Positions 43,679 through 52,785 of a DNA stretch of 64,000 bases are shown here, piece by piece. A program made the translations under genes and the position numbers. Within the stretch, counting starts at the first letter, position 1, and each line of letters begins with the position of its first letter. The notes beneath the pieces were generated by a model. That model made no database searches. It was not told the origin of the DNA and saw only the letters and a program-made list of their open reading frames with translations. The stretch is from Luteimonas deserti (GTDB lineage: Bacteria; Pseudomonadota; Gammaproteobacteria; Xanthomonadales; Xanthomonadaceae). The stretch spans positions 186,001-250,000 of the forward strand of contig NZ_JACCJZ010000004.1 of NCBI RefSeq assembly GCF_013425765.1, written 5' to 3'.

Positions 43679-44620
43679 ATGGGGTCCGATGTGAAGCAAG
43701 CCCGTCGTTTCAAGCAGTGCGTGTGGGGACTCGCCGCACTGGCGCTGTCCGCGAGCGTCGCGGCCCAGTCCGCCGATCCCCGGCCGTGGCAGCTGAACAT
43801 GGGGCGGGGCGTCACCGCGACCTCGCAGCACGCCTACGAGGCCCACATGCTGGCGCTGTGGATCTGCGTGGCGATCGGCGCGCTGGTGTTCGGCGCGATG
43901 GCGGTGGCGATGTTCCGCTTCCGCAAGTCGCGCGGGGTCACCGCGGCCACCTTCACCCACAACACCACGGCCGAGATCATCTGGACGGTCGTGCCGATCC
44001 TGATCCTCGTGGCGATGGCGGTGCCGGCGACCCGCAAGCTGATCCAGATGTACGACACCCGCGACTCGCAGATGACCGTCAAGGTCACCGGCGCCCAGTG
44101 GATGTGGCATTACGAATACATGGGCGAGGACGTCACCCTGACCAGCCGCCTAGACCGAGGCAGCGACCGCCTGCGCCAGAACCGCGCCACCACCCGCGCC
44201 GAGCTCGATGCCCACGGGCACTACCTGCTGGACGTCGACAACGTCCTGGTGCTGCCCACCGACACCAAGATCCGCTTCGTCATCACCGCCGACGACGTGA
44301 TCCACTCGTGGTGGGTGCCGGCTTTCGGGTGGAAGCAGGACGCAATTCCCGGCCTGGTCAACGAGGCCTGGACCGAGATCCTCGAGCCGGGCGTCTACCG
44401 CGGCCAGTGCGCCGAACTCTGCGGCAAGGACCATGCGTTCATGCCGATCGTCGTGCGCGCGGTCCCGCCGGCGGAATTCGACGCCTGGCTGGCGGCGGAG
44501 AAAGCCCGCAATGCGCCGGCCGAGCCGCTGCCCGCCGCGCCCGCGCCGGTCCCCGCGCCTGCCGCCGACGACGCCACCGCGCAGTCGCCTTCCGCTCCTG
44601 CCGCGCCCGCGGCCGGCTGA
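43679..44620 (+). CDS. coxB: Cytochrome c oxidase subunit II
   Basis: 313 residues. Takes electrons from cytochrome c through a CuA center in the periplasm. Signal/first membrane segment (about 12-30), two anchors around 55-75 and 95-115 (EIIWTVVPILILVAMAVPA), then QWMWHYEY and the CuA ligands in HSWWVPAF (His), CAELCGKDHAFM (two Cys, His, Met). All ligands are present. Pro/Ala-rich C-terminal tail. The ATG at 43679 has a weak upstream element; a GTG at 43691 is an alternative. First gene of the oxidase cluster. Confidence 0.95.
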   Translation: MGSDVKQARRFKQCVWGLAALALSASVAAQSADPRPWQLNMGRGVTATSQHAYEAHMLALWICVAIGALVFGAMAVAMFRFRKSRGVTAATFTHNTTAEIIWTVVPILILVAMAVPATRKLIQMYDTRDSQMTVKVTGAQWMWHYEYMGEDVTLTSRLDRGSDRLRQNRATTRAELDAHGHYLLDVDNVLVLPTDTKIRFVITADDVIHSWWVPAFGWKQDAIPGLVNEAWTEILEPGVYRGQCAELCGKDHAFMPIVVRAVPPAEFDAWLAAEKARNAPAEPLPAAPAPVPAPAADDATAQSPSAPAAPAAG

Positions 44621-44641
44621 TCGTTCCGAGGTCCATCGCCC

Positions 44642-46261
44642 ATGTCGACGCACACCGCCACTGCCGACGCGCACCACGACGATCACGGCCACAGCCAGGG
44701 TTTCGTGCAGCGCTGGTTCTTCTCCACGAACCACAAGGACATCGGCACGCTCTATCTGCTGTTCGCGTTCGTGATGTTCATCATCGGCGCGGGAATGAGC
44801 ATGGTGATCCGTGCCGAGCTGGCCGCCCCCGGCCTGCAGCACGTCAGCCCGCACTTCTTCAACCAGATGACCACCATGCATGCGCTGGTGATGATCTTCG
44901 GCGGGGTGATGCCGGCGTTTGTCGGTCTCGCCAACTGGATGATCCCGCTGCAGATCGGCGCGCCGGACATGGCGCTGCCGCGCATGAACAACTGGTCGTT
45001 CTGGATCCTGCCGTTCGCCTTCACCCTGCTGCTCGGCACGCTGTTCCTGCCCGGCGGCGGGCCGGCCGGCGGCTGGACGCTGTATCCGCCGCTGTCGCTT
45101 CAGTTCGGCAGCGCGACCTCGCTGACGATCTTCGCCATCCACATGATGGGCATCAGCTCGATCATGGGCGCGATCAACGTCATCGCCACCATCCTCAACA
45201 TGCGCGCCCCGGGCGTCGACCTGCTGAAGATGCCGATCTTCTGCTGGACCTGGCTGATCACCGCGTTCCTGCTGATCGCGGTGATGCCGGTGCTGGCCGG
45301 CGCGGTCACGATGCTGCTGACCGACAAGTTCTTCATGACCTCGTTCTTCAACGCGGCCGGCGGTGGCGACCCGGTGATGTACCAGCACATCTTCTGGTTC
45401 TTCGGGCATCCCGAGGTCTACATCATGATCCTGCCGGCGTTCGGCATCGTCTCGGAGATCATCCCCACCTTCAGCCGCAAGCCGCTGTTCGGCTACCAAG
45501 CGATGGTCTACGCCACGGCGGCGATCGCGTTCCTGAGCTTCATCGTCTGGGCCCACCACATGTTCACCGTGGGCATGCCGCTGGGCGGCGAGATCTACTT
45601 CATGTTCGCGACGATGCTGATCTCGATCCCGACCGGCGTGAAGATCTTCAACTGGGTCTCCACGATGTGGCGCGGGTCGCTGACCTTCGAGGCGCCGATG
45701 CTGTGGGCGGTGGCCTTCGTGATCCTGTTCACCATCGGCGGCTTCTCCGGTCTGATGCTCGCGATCGTGCCGGCGGACTTCCAGTACCACGACACCTACT
45801 TCGTGGTCGCGCACTTCCACTACGTGCTGGTCACCGGCGCGCTGTTCTCGATCATCGCCGCCACCTACTACTGGTGGCCGAAGTGGACCGGGCGCATGTA
45901 CAGCGAGTTCTGGGCCAAGGTGCAGTTCTGGTGGACGATCGTCTTCGTCAACCTGCTGTTCTTCCCGCAGCACTTCCTCGGCCTGGCCGGCATGCCGCGG
46001 CGCATTCCCGACTACAACGTCGTGTTCGCGGACTGGAACCTGATCAGCTCGGTCGGCGCGTTCGGCATGTTCGTCACGCCGTTCATGATGTTCGCGATCC
46101 TGCTGCACTCGAAGCTGCGCGGCGCGCCCGCCGCGGCGCGCTCGTGGGAGGGCGCCAAGGGCCTGGAGTGGACGGTGCCGTCGCCGGCCCCGCACCACAC
46201 CTTCGCCAAGCCGCCGATCCTCAAGCCCGGCGATCTTGCCCACGACGACATCAGTCATTGA
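44642..46261 (+). CDS. ctaD: Cytochrome c oxidase subunit I
   Basis: 539 residues, the catalytic subunit with low-spin heme a and the heme a3-CuB center; twelve transmembrane segments. Signatures: WFFSTNHKDIGTLYL near residue 25, TMHALVMIFGG (heme a ligand), WFFGHPEVYIMILPAFG near 260 with the CuB/covalent Tyr-His region, HHMFTVGM and the late HDTYFVVAHFHYVL with the heme ligands. Proton-channel residues typical of the A-family are present. The stop is followed by ctaG-side small gene. Confidence 0.97.
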   Translation: MSTHTATADAHHDDHGHSQGFVQRWFFSTNHKDIGTLYLLFAFVMFIIGAGMSMVIRAELAAPGLQHVSPHFFNQMTTMHALVMIFGGVMPAFVGLANWMIPLQIGAPDMALPRMNNWSFWILPFAFTLLLGTLFLPGGGPAGGWTLYPPLSLQFGSATSLTIFAIHMMGISSIMGAINVIATILNMRAPGVDLLKMPIFCWTWLITAFLLIAVMPVLAGAVTMLLTDKFFMTSFFNAAGGGDPVMYQHIFWFFGHPEVYIMILPAFGIVSEIIPTFSRKPLFGYQAMVYATAAIAFLSFIVWAHHMFTVGMPLGGEIYFMFATMLISIPTGVKIFNWVSTMWRGSLTFEAPMLWAVAFVILFTIGGFSGLMLAIVPADFQYHDTYFVVAHFHYVLVTGALFSIIAATYYWWPKWTGRMYSEFWAKVQFWWTIVFVNLLFFPQHFLGLAGMPRRIPDYNVVFADWNLISSVGAFGMFVTPFMMFAILLHSKLRGAPAAARSWEGAKGLEWTVPSPAPHHTFAKPPILKPGDLAHDDISH

Positions 46262-46286
46262 GCCCGCGGAACCCACGGTCGCGACC

Positions 46287-46418
46287 ATGCCCAATCCCGA
46301 TGCCGACGCCGATCTCGCCACGCGGCGCCGTCGCGCCCGGCGCACGGCCCTGATGGTGGCCGTGATCGCCGCGGTGATCTACGTGGGCTTCATCCTGCGC
46401 GGGGTGCTGTCGGCATGA
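46287..46418 (+). CDS. Small single-pass membrane protein in the oxidase cluster
   Basis: 43 residues from the ATG at 46287 (an in-frame ATG at 46236, inside ctaD, would give 60). Hydrophilic N-terminus, Arg-rich stretch (ATRRRRARRTALM) and one transmembrane helix (VAVIAAVIYVGFILRGVL). The position between ctaD and ctaG and the ATGA overlap with ctaG match the tiny membrane proteins commonly found there in gammaproteobacterial oxidase operons. Function unknown. Confidence 0.75.
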   Translation: MPNPDADADLATRRRRARRTALMVAVIAAVIYVGFILRGVLSA

Positions 46419-47002
46419 GCGCGCAACGCAAGACACTCGGCATCGGCACGCTGGTCGGCATCTCGATCGCCGCGTTCGCCTTCACGTTCTCGCTGGTGCC
46501 GCTGTACCGCATCGCCTGCGAGAAGGTCTTCGGCATCCGTCTCGAGAACAGTGCGGCGAGCGCGCCGGCCACCAGCGCCACGCCGGCCGAGCGCTGGGTG
46601 ACGGTGGAGTTCGACGCGACGGTGAATTCGCGGTTGCCGTGGTCGTTCCGGCCCAACGAGACCCGCATGCGCGTGCGCGTCGGCGAACAGTACGAGACCA
46701 CCTACTACGCCCACAACGACAGCGCGCAGCCGGTGGTCGGCAGCGCGACGCCGTCGGTGGCGCCCGCGCGCGCATCCGGGTATTTCCAGAAGACCGAATG
46801 TTTCTGCTTCACCGCGCAGACGCTCGAGGCCGGCGAAACCCGCGACATGCCGGTGCGTTTCATCGTCGATCCGTCGTTGCCGCCGGACGTCAACACGGTC
46901 ACGCTGTCCTACACCTTCTTCAAGAACGATGTGTTGACCTCGCGGCTGGCCGCGCAGGTGGCCTCGGCGCCGGGACGCCCCGGGCCGGCTGCAGCGCCCT
47001 GA
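46415..47002 (+). CDS. ctaG: Copper chaperone for CuB site, CtaG/Cox11
   Basis: 195 residues. A single membrane helix (about 8-28), then a periplasmic immunoglobulin-like domain that delivers copper to the CuB site of subunit I. The copper-binding motif is FQKTECFCF near residue 128, preceded by the SVAPARASGYF segment and followed by ETRDMPVRFIVDP, all typical of the family. Start overlaps the stop of the small membrane gene (ATGA). Confidence 0.95.
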   Translation: MSAQRKTLGIGTLVGISIAAFAFTFSLVPLYRIACEKVFGIRLENSAASAPATSATPAERWVTVEFDATVNSRLPWSFRPNETRMRVRVGEQYETTYYAHNDSAQPVVGSATPSVAPARASGYFQKTECFCFTAQTLEAGETRDMPVRFIVDPSLPPDVNTVTLSYTFFKNDVLTSRLAAQVASAPGRPGPAAAP

Positions 47003-47050
47003 CGCACGCGCATCGCCCTTCCGATCCGAATCCGCCACACGGACACCGCC

Positions 47051-47935
47051 ATGGCCGACGCCAAGCCCGCTTCGCACGATCCCAACGTCTACTTCGTGCC
47101 GCACGACAGCAAGTGGCCGTTGTTCGCCTCGGTCGCGCTGTTCCTCACCATGCTGGGCCTGGCGAGCTGGTTCAACGAGGCGAGCTGGGGCCGGCCGATG
47201 TTCTTCGTCGGCGCCGCGCTGCTGTCGCTGATCCTGTTCAAGTGGTTCGCCGACGTCATCCTCGAATCGGTGTCGGGCTACTACAACAAGCAGGTCGACC
47301 TGTCCTTCCGCATGGGCATGGTGTGGTTCATCTTCTCGGAGATCATGTTCTTCGCCGCGTTCTTCGGCGCGCTGTTCTACGCGCGGACCCTGTCGCTGCC
47401 GTGGCTCGGCGGCGAGGGCAGTGGCGCGATGACCAACGCCGTCCTGTGGGACGGCTACAGCGCGGCCTGGCCGACCTCCGGCCCGGGCGAGGTGGGTGGC
47501 ACGTTCCAGACGATCCCGGCCTGGGGGCTGCCGTTGCTCAATACGCTGATCCTGCTGGCGTCGGGCGTCACGATCACCATCGCCCACCACGCCCTGCGGG
47601 CCGCGCGCCGCACCCAGCTGCTGGTGTTCCTCGGCGCGACGATCCTGCTCGGCTGCGTGTTCCTGTTCTTCCAGATCGAGGAATACGTCCACGCCTACCG
47701 CGATCTCAACCTGACGATGGGTTCGGGCATCTACGGCTCGACCTTCTTCATGCTCACCGGCTTCCACGGCGCGCACGTGACGCTGGGCACGATCATGCTG
47801 ATCGTCATCTGGCTGCGGTGTTATCGCGGCCACTTCACCAGGGAGAACCACTTCGCGTTCGAAGCGGTCGCCTGGTACTGGCACTTCGTCGACGTGGTCT
47901 GGCTGATCCTGTTCCTGTTCGTCTACGTCGTCTGA
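47051..47935 (+). CDS. ctaE: Cytochrome c oxidase subunit III
   Basis: 294 residues, seven membrane helices (the first two are separated by a longer loop, as in this family). Motifs: WPLFASVALFLTMLG near the start, MVWFIFSEIMFFAAFFGALFYAR near 95, ITIAHHALRA near 175, FHGAHVTLGT, and the last helix with AVAWYWHFVDVVWLILF. Non-catalytic subunit that stabilises the enzyme. It is 48 bases after ctaG. Confidence 0.96.
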   Translation: MADAKPASHDPNVYFVPHDSKWPLFASVALFLTMLGLASWFNEASWGRPMFFVGAALLSLILFKWFADVILESVSGYYNKQVDLSFRMGMVWFIFSEIMFFAAFFGALFYARTLSLPWLGGEGSGAMTNAVLWDGYSAAWPTSGPGEVGGTFQTIPAWGLPLLNTLILLASGVTITIAHHALRAARRTQLLVFLGATILLGCVFLFFQIEEYVHAYRDLNLTMGSGIYGSTFFMLTGFHGAHVTLGTIMLIVIWLRCYRGHFTRENHFAFEAVAWYWHFVDVVWLILFLFVYVV

Positions 47936-48042
47936 TCCGGCCCTGCGAGTTCGCGCCGGCACGCGTGCGCGTCGCCGGCATGATGGACGGAGCGCGGGGC
48001 CTGCCGGGCGAAATCGTCCGCTGGACGATCCGTTGCCGGGCG

Positions 48043-48267
48043 TCAGCCGTATACCCCGTGTGGCCGGATCCATCCCATCGCGATCGCCAGCAGCACCAGG
48101 GCGATCAGCGCCACCGACAGGCCGATGCGGCGGGTCAGCGCCTTCACCGTGCGGTCTGTGCGTCCCTTGTCGGTCAGCATGTAGTACAGGCCGGCGCCCA
48201 GGTTCCACAGGATCAGCAGCACGAAGCCGATGATCAGCAGGGTCTTGAGCGAATCGTTGATCACCAT
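48043..48267 (-). CDS. Twin transmembrane protein (DUF2909-like)
   Basis: 74 residues on the opposite strand between coxC and SURF1: two transmembrane helices (KTLLIIGFVLLILWNLGAGLYYML and RIGLSVALIALVLLAIAMGWI) separated by a short basic loop (TDKGRTDRTVKALTRR). This matches the twin-transmembrane family found beside oxidase genes in many proteobacteria. Function unknown; oxidase assembly is a reasonable guess from position. Confidence 0.8.
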   Translation of the reverse strand: MVINDSLKTLLIIGFVLLILWNLGAGLYYMLTDKGRTDRTVKALTRRIGLSVALIALVLLAIAMGWIRPHGVYG

Positions 48268-48326
48268 GGCGGGCTCCGGGGCGCGCGGGACATGAGTGCA
48301 GTATCGCAGCGCCGGAGGGCCCGGGT

Positions 48327-49061
48327 GTGAGCCCGCGCACGACCCGTGTCGCCGGGTGGATCCTGGCCGTGTCGGTGATGGGCGTCTGCACCGCCCTCGG
48401 CGTCTGGCAGGTGTCGCGCATGCATGAGAAGCGGGCGATGCTCGAGGCGGTCGACGCGGTCCTCGCCCGGCGCGATGCGCGACCGCTCGCCGCCGCACAT
48501 GCGCCGGAGCGCGAAGGTGCCTACGACTGGGCGGCAGGCGAGGGCCGCTTCGTCGATGCGCCGGCGTTCGTCCTCGACAACCAGATCCATGAGAGCCGTC
48601 CGGGCCTGCGCATCTATCGCCTGTTCCAGCCGGCCACCGGTGCCGCACCGCTGCTCGTCGATCTGGGCTGGACGCCGCTGGTGGACCGCACGACCCGCAT
48701 GCCCGCGGCCGACGTGGTGGCCGGCGAGGGTCTGCTCGACACGCCAGTCGCGGTGCGCGGCCTGCTCGCACCGCCGCCGTCGAGCGGGCTCGCGCTCGGT
48801 CCCGCGCTCGCCGAAGGCTCGCGGTTGATGACCCGCTTCGATGCAGGGGCGATCGCCGCGGCCGCCGGCCTGCAGGCCCCGCCGCGGCGCGTGCTGCGTC
48901 TCGACCCGGCCCTGCCGCTGGGCTACGCACGCGATCTCGACGTGCTGCCGAACACGCTTCCGCCCGACAAACACCTGGGCTACGCCGTGCAGTGGTTCGG
49001 CCTGGCACTGGCCGCCCTGGTCACCGCCCTCGTTCTCACGTTCCGCAGGCCCCGCCGATGA
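48327..49061 (+). CDS. SURF1-family oxidase assembly protein
   Basis: 244 residues, GTG start. SURF1 aids heme a insertion into subunit I. Two membrane helices at the ends (about 10-28 and 220-238), with the family pattern TALGVWQVSRMHEK in the first and GYAVQWFGLALAAL in the last. RLFQPATGAAPLLVDLGWTPL and RTTRMPAADV lie between. The next gene starts within its stop codon (ATGA). Confidence 0.92.
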   Translation: MSPRTTRVAGWILAVSVMGVCTALGVWQVSRMHEKRAMLEAVDAVLARRDARPLAAAHAPEREGAYDWAAGEGRFVDAPAFVLDNQIHESRPGLRIYRLFQPATGAAPLLVDLGWTPLVDRTTRMPAADVVAGEGLLDTPVAVRGLLAPPPSSGLALGPALAEGSRLMTRFDAGAIAAAAGLQAPPRRVLRLDPALPLGYARDLDVLPNTLPPDKHLGYAVQWFGLALAALVTALVLTFRRPRR

Positions 49062-49642
49062 CCGTCGATCTTCCCCGTGCGCAGCGCGACCGCAACCGCA
49101 TGCTGCTGGTGCTGATCGTGGTGCTGTTCCTCGGCAGCGCGCTCGTCGCCGGCGCCTTACGCTTCTCCGGCTGGCGGCCGAGCGGCATGCAGAACCGCGG
49201 CGAGCTGCTCGATCCGCCGGCCGACCTGCGGGCGCTGTCGCCGCGTCTCGCAGGTGGCGACTCCTACGCGTGGCGGCCGGCCGAACGCCGCTGGCGCATC
49301 CTCGTGGCGCCGCCTGCGGGCTGCGCGGCGCCGTGCGTCGAACTCGCGCGCGAGCTCGATCTCGTCTGGCAGCTGTTCGGACGCAATGCCGATCACGTCG
49401 ACATCCTGTGGCTGGGCGCGGTGCCCGACGGCGCGGTGCGCAACGCGGCCTGGCGCGTGCTCGAGGCCGACCCGGCGTTGCGCGCCGCCCTGCCGCGCGT
49501 CGACGGCGCCCCCGGCGAAGCGGACAATGGCGTTCCCGCCTACGTCGTGGACCCCAACGGGTTCGTGATCCTGCGCTACGCACCCGGCTTCGATCCCGGG
49601 CATCTGCGCAGCGACATGGCCCGGCTGCTCAAGCTGAAATGA
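49058..49642 (+). CDS. SCO-like thioredoxin-fold assembly protein
   Basis: 194 residues. One N-terminal membrane helix, then a domain with the CAAPC motif (Cys-x3-Cys) near residue 90, as in SCO/SenC copper and thiol proteins that prepare the CuA site. The downstream part (GRNADHVDILWLGAVPD, YVVDPNGFVILRYAPGFDPGHLRSDM) has the thioredoxin-like strand with a His close to the end. It overlaps SURF1 (ATGA) and the ctaA start (ATGATG). Confidence 0.85.
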   Translation: MTVDLPRAQRDRNRMLLVLIVVLFLGSALVAGALRFSGWRPSGMQNRGELLDPPADLRALSPRLAGGDSYAWRPAERRWRILVAPPAGCAAPCVELARELDLVWQLFGRNADHVDILWLGAVPDGAVRNAAWRVLEADPALRAALPRVDGAPGEADNGVPAYVVDPNGFVILRYAPGFDPGHLRSDMARLLKLK

Positions 49643-50841
49643 TGACCCAGACCTCCCCCGTTTCCGGCAGCGTGTTCCGCCCCGCCGTGCACCGTCACTT
49701 CCACCGCATCGCGTGGCTGGCGGCGGCGCTGACCCTGTGCGTGATCGTGTTCGGTGCATTCGTCCGGCTCTCCGACGCCGGTCTCAGCTGCCCCGACTGG
49801 CCCACCTGCTACGGGCGCGCGGCCTGGCCGCAGACGGCCGAGGAAGTGGCCGACCATGCGGCCACCGCGGTCCGCGTGCTCGAGACCGACAAGGCCTGGC
49901 GCGAGCAGGTTCATCGTCATCTGGCCGCGGTGCTCGGCGTCTTCGTACTGGGGCTGGCGCTGCTGGCCGCGCGCCGGCGCCGCTACGGCGTGGCCCAGAT
50001 CATCGGCGCGTCGTTGCTGGTGGCGCTGGCCATCCCGCTGTACATGGCCGGCCACGTGATGTCGGCCCTGGCCCTCGCGGCCGTCGGAGAAGCGATCCTG
50101 CTGCTCGCCGCCTTGCGCTGGTCGAACATCGACCTCGCGCGCGCGGCGGCGCTGACGCTGGCGGTGGTGATCTTCCAGGCTCTGCTGGGCAAATGGACGG
50201 TCACCATGCTGCTCAAGCCGGTGATCGTCATGGGCCACCTGATGGGCGGCATGCTGACGTTCTCGCTGCTGCTGTGGATAGCCTGGCGCGCGACGGTGCG
50301 ACCGATCGTCCTCGTGCACGCCGATGTCCTGCGCCGCTGGACGATCGTCGCGATCGCCCTGGTGGCGGTGCAGATCGCCCTCGGCGGCTGGGTCAGCGCG
50401 AACTACGCGGCGCTCGCCTGCGGCGCGGGCGGCTGGACCACCGCGGTGCATCACTACATCGATTTCCCGCGATGCGTGGGCCAGTGGTGGCCGGAAGCGG
50501 ACTTCCGCGAGGGCTTCGTGCTCTGGCGTGGCGTGGGCGTGGACTACGAGGGCGGGGTACTCGATGGCGCGGCGCGCATCGCGATCCAGCTCGCACACCG
50601 GGTGATGGGCGTGGTGGTGTTCGTGGGCCTGCTGGCGTTCGCGGCGCGGCTGCTGCGCACGCCCGGGCTGCGCGGCTGGGCGGTGACGCTGGGCCTGCTG
50701 ACCTGCGCCCAGGTCCTGCTGGGCGTGCTCAACGTCAAACTGTCGCTGCCGCTCCCGGTCGCCGTGATGCACAACGGCGGCGCCGCGTTGCTTCTCTTCG
50801 TGCTGGTCTCGCTGCTGGCGCGGCTCAAGCGGCCCGACTGA
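49639..50841 (+). CDS. ctaA: Heme A synthase
   Basis: 400 residues, eight transmembrane helices. Oxidises heme O to heme A for the oxidase. Four His ligands expected in the family fall in HRHFHR, MAGHVM, MGHLMGG, LAHRVMG and MHNGGAAL; the [20 protein letters not shown] motif with its Cys pair and [13 protein letters not shown] are typical. Several overlapping start options exist (ATGATG). Next gene starts one base after its stop codon. Confidence 0.95.
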   Translation: MMTQTSPVSGSVFRPAVHRHFHRIAWLAAALTLCVIVFGAFVRLSDAGLSCPDWPTCYGRAAWPQTAEEVADHAATAVRVLETDKAWREQVHRHLAAVLGVFVLGLALLAARRRRYGVAQIIGASLLVALAIPLYMAGHVMSALALAAVGEAILLLAALRWSNIDLARAAALTLAVVIFQALLGKWTVTMLLKPVIVMGHLMGGMLTFSLLLWIAWRATVRPIVLVHADVLRRWTIVAIALVAVQIALGGWVSANYAALACGAGGWTTAVHHYIDFPRCVGQWWPEADFREGFVLWRGVGVDYEGGVLDGAARIAIQLAHRVMGVVVFVGLLAFAARLLRTPGLRGWAVTLGLLTCAQVLLGVLNVKLSLPLPVAVMHNGGAALLLFVLVSLLARLKRPD

Positions 50842-50842
50842 C

Positions 50843-51775
50843 ATGGCCCACATCGCGAGCCAGTATTGGGAACTCACCAAGCCGCGCGTCGTCGCCCTGA
50901 TCGTATTCACCGCGCTGGTGGGCATGTTCCTCGCGGTGCCCGGCCTGCCGCCGTGGCGCGAGAGCGTGTTCGGCCTGCTCGGCATCTGGCTGGCGGCGGC
51001 ATCGGCGGCGGCGATCAACCACCTGATCGACCAGCGCATCGACAAGGTCATGGCGCGCACCGCGAACCGGCCGCTGGCGACGGGCACGTTGCGCCCGGTG
51101 CAGGTGCTGGTGTTCGCGCTGGCGCTGGGCGCGGTGTCGATGGCGATCCTGGTGCTGCTGGTCAACGTGCTGACGGCGGCGCTGACGTTCGCCTCGCTGA
51201 TCGGCTATGCGGTCGTCTACACCGGATTCCTGAAGCGCGCGACGCCGCAGAACATCGTCATCGGCGGCATCGCCGGCGCGGCGCCGCCACTGCTGGGCTG
51301 GGCCGCGGTGACCAACATGCAGGGCCAGTGGGACTGGGCGCATGCACTGCTGCTGGTGCTGATCATCTTCGTGTGGACGCCGCCGCACTTCTGGGCGCTG
51401 GCGATCTTCCGCCGCGAGGACTACGCGCGCGCGCTGGTGCCGATGCTGCCGGTCACCCACGGCGTGGCGTACACGCGCTGGCAGATCCTGATCTACACCG
51501 TGCTGCTGGTGCTGGTGACCCTGCTGCCCACCGCGATCGGCATGAGCGGCCTGTTCTATCTCGGCGGCGCCGTGGTGCTCGGCCTGGTGTTCCTCTGGTA
51601 CGCGTGGCGCCTGCTCGATCCGCCGGACGAGTTCTTCGCGATGCGGATGTTCAACTATTCCGTCGTCTACCTGATGGCGCTGTTCGCCTTCCTGCTGGTC
51701 GACCACTGGTTGCTGCCGTGGCTGCCGGGCGCCGGGGCCGCGGCCGGCGGCCTCGATTTCCAGCGCGTGGGGTGA
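50843..51775 (+). CDS. ctaB: Protoheme IX farnesyltransferase (heme O synthase)
   Basis: 310 residues, about eight to nine transmembrane helices of the UbiA prenyltransferase superfamily. Adds the farnesyl group to heme B, giving heme O, the substrate of CtaA. Prenyl-binding aspartate motifs: [19 protein letters not shown] near residue 55 and [20 protein letters not shown] near 180. [19 protein letters not shown] at the N-terminus is the family's start. Last gene of the cluster. Confidence 0.96.
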   Translation: MAHIASQYWELTKPRVVALIVFTALVGMFLAVPGLPPWRESVFGLLGIWLAAASAAAINHLIDQRIDKVMARTANRPLATGTLRPVQVLVFALALGAVSMAILVLLVNVLTAALTFASLIGYAVVYTGFLKRATPQNIVIGGIAGAAPPLLGWAAVTNMQGQWDWAHALLLVLIIFVWTPPHFWALAIFRREDYARALVPMLPVTHGVAYTRWQILIYTVLLVLVTLLPTAIGMSGLFYLGGAVVLGLVFLWYAWRLLDPPDEFFAMRMFNYSVVYLMALFAFLLVDHWLLPWLPGAGAAAGGLDFQRVG

Positions 51776-51790
51776 CACGACGGCCGCTCG

Positions 51791-51814
51791 CGCCTCGGAA
51801 CGGCATCCGAGGCG
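51791..51814. terminator. Possible bidirectional hairpin between convergent genes
   Basis: CGCCTCGG pairs perfectly with CCGAGGCG around an eight-base loop, 16 bases after the ctaB stop and facing the lipoprotein gene. There is no T run on either side, so its terminator role is only tentative. Confidence 0.35.
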
Positions 51815-51896
51815 CTGCTGGTCCCATGCGGACCGGAGACGGCACCTCGATGGCGCAGCGGCTGCGCGCCGCCTCTCCTGCGGTGGCTGGCGCGCG

Positions 51897-52520
51897 TCAG
51901 CCGCCGGCGAGCACGGTCGCGGTCGGCCGGGCGTGCAGGCAGGCATCCGGGTCGCCGTCCAGGCCGGCCGGCATCCCGCAGGCACGTGGCGCGAAATCCA
52001 GCGTCGGTCGCCAACCGGCCCGGCTGTCCGGCCGCAGGGCGACCTGGATGTCGACATCGCGTACCACGATGCGCGCCGTGCGATCGTCGGCAGCCGCGAG
52101 CGTCCAGCCGTCGAGGGTATGGGCCAGGGCGGGATCGAGCAGGCGATTGTCGTCGAGCAGGCCGCGCACGTGGTCGCGCGCGACCGCCTCGTCGCCGGCC
52201 GCGCCACTGGGTTCGATCGTGACGCTGGCCAGCATGCCGTCCTGCTGGCGGAACGACACGCGATCCGCCGGCACCGTGAACTGGCGTCCGTCGGGCAGGC
52301 GCAGGGTCACCTGCCGTGGCTGGTCGATCGCGTGCCCGGGGGCCAGACCGCCCTGGCGCTGCGGCCAGGCCAGATCGACCTGTTCGGTCACCGGCGCCGC
52401 AAGATCGATGTGCAGCGGCTTGACGAGCGCGGGTGGTGTCTCGATGCCGGCGCAGCCGACGAGCAGGACGCTTGCGAAAGCGCTGGCGAGCAAGGCCGCG
52501 CGGACGGGGACAGGGGACAT
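51897..52520 (-). CDS. Putative lipoprotein, unknown function
   Basis: 207 residues. Signal segment and lipobox LLVGCAG with Cys at residue 22. The mature part has many strands and a DNA-like repeating arrangement (LPDGRQFTVPADRVSFRQQDGMLASV, then RDVDIQVALRPDSRAGW). Six Cys in total, including a cluster near the C-terminus (ACGMPAGLDGDPDACLH). No family recognised. It lies 265 bases downstream of dnaG on the same strand and converges on ctaB. Confidence 0.7.
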   Translation of the reverse strand: MSPVPVRAALLASAFASVLLVGCAGIETPPALVKPLHIDLAAPVTEQVDLAWPQRQGGLAPGHAIDQPRQVTLRLPDGRQFTVPADRVSFRQQDGMLASVTIEPSGAAGDEAVARDHVRGLLDDNRLLDPALAHTLDGWTLAAADDRTARIVVRDVDIQVALRPDSRAGWRPTLDFAPRACGMPAGLDGDPDACLHARPTATVLAGG

Positions 52521-52785
52521 CGGGTCTACCTGGAACGGGGGAGTGGGGCGGGGCACCGGACCGGGCACGTCTGCGCGGCCCTGGCCGATCGGTCTTCGAC
52601 GGCCAGGGCGACCGGCCGTATGGCCATGCGTCGATCCTGTCGATTCCCCGCGCGGATCAGACCAGCGGGGGAGTTAAGGTCGCGTCGACGCGCGCTGCGC
52701 GCCGCAGGGTCCGCGTGCAGGCGCTGTCGCCGCGTTGGGCCATGCGCCAGCCCTGTTTCGCCGGGGACCGCCTCTCGCGTGGCCT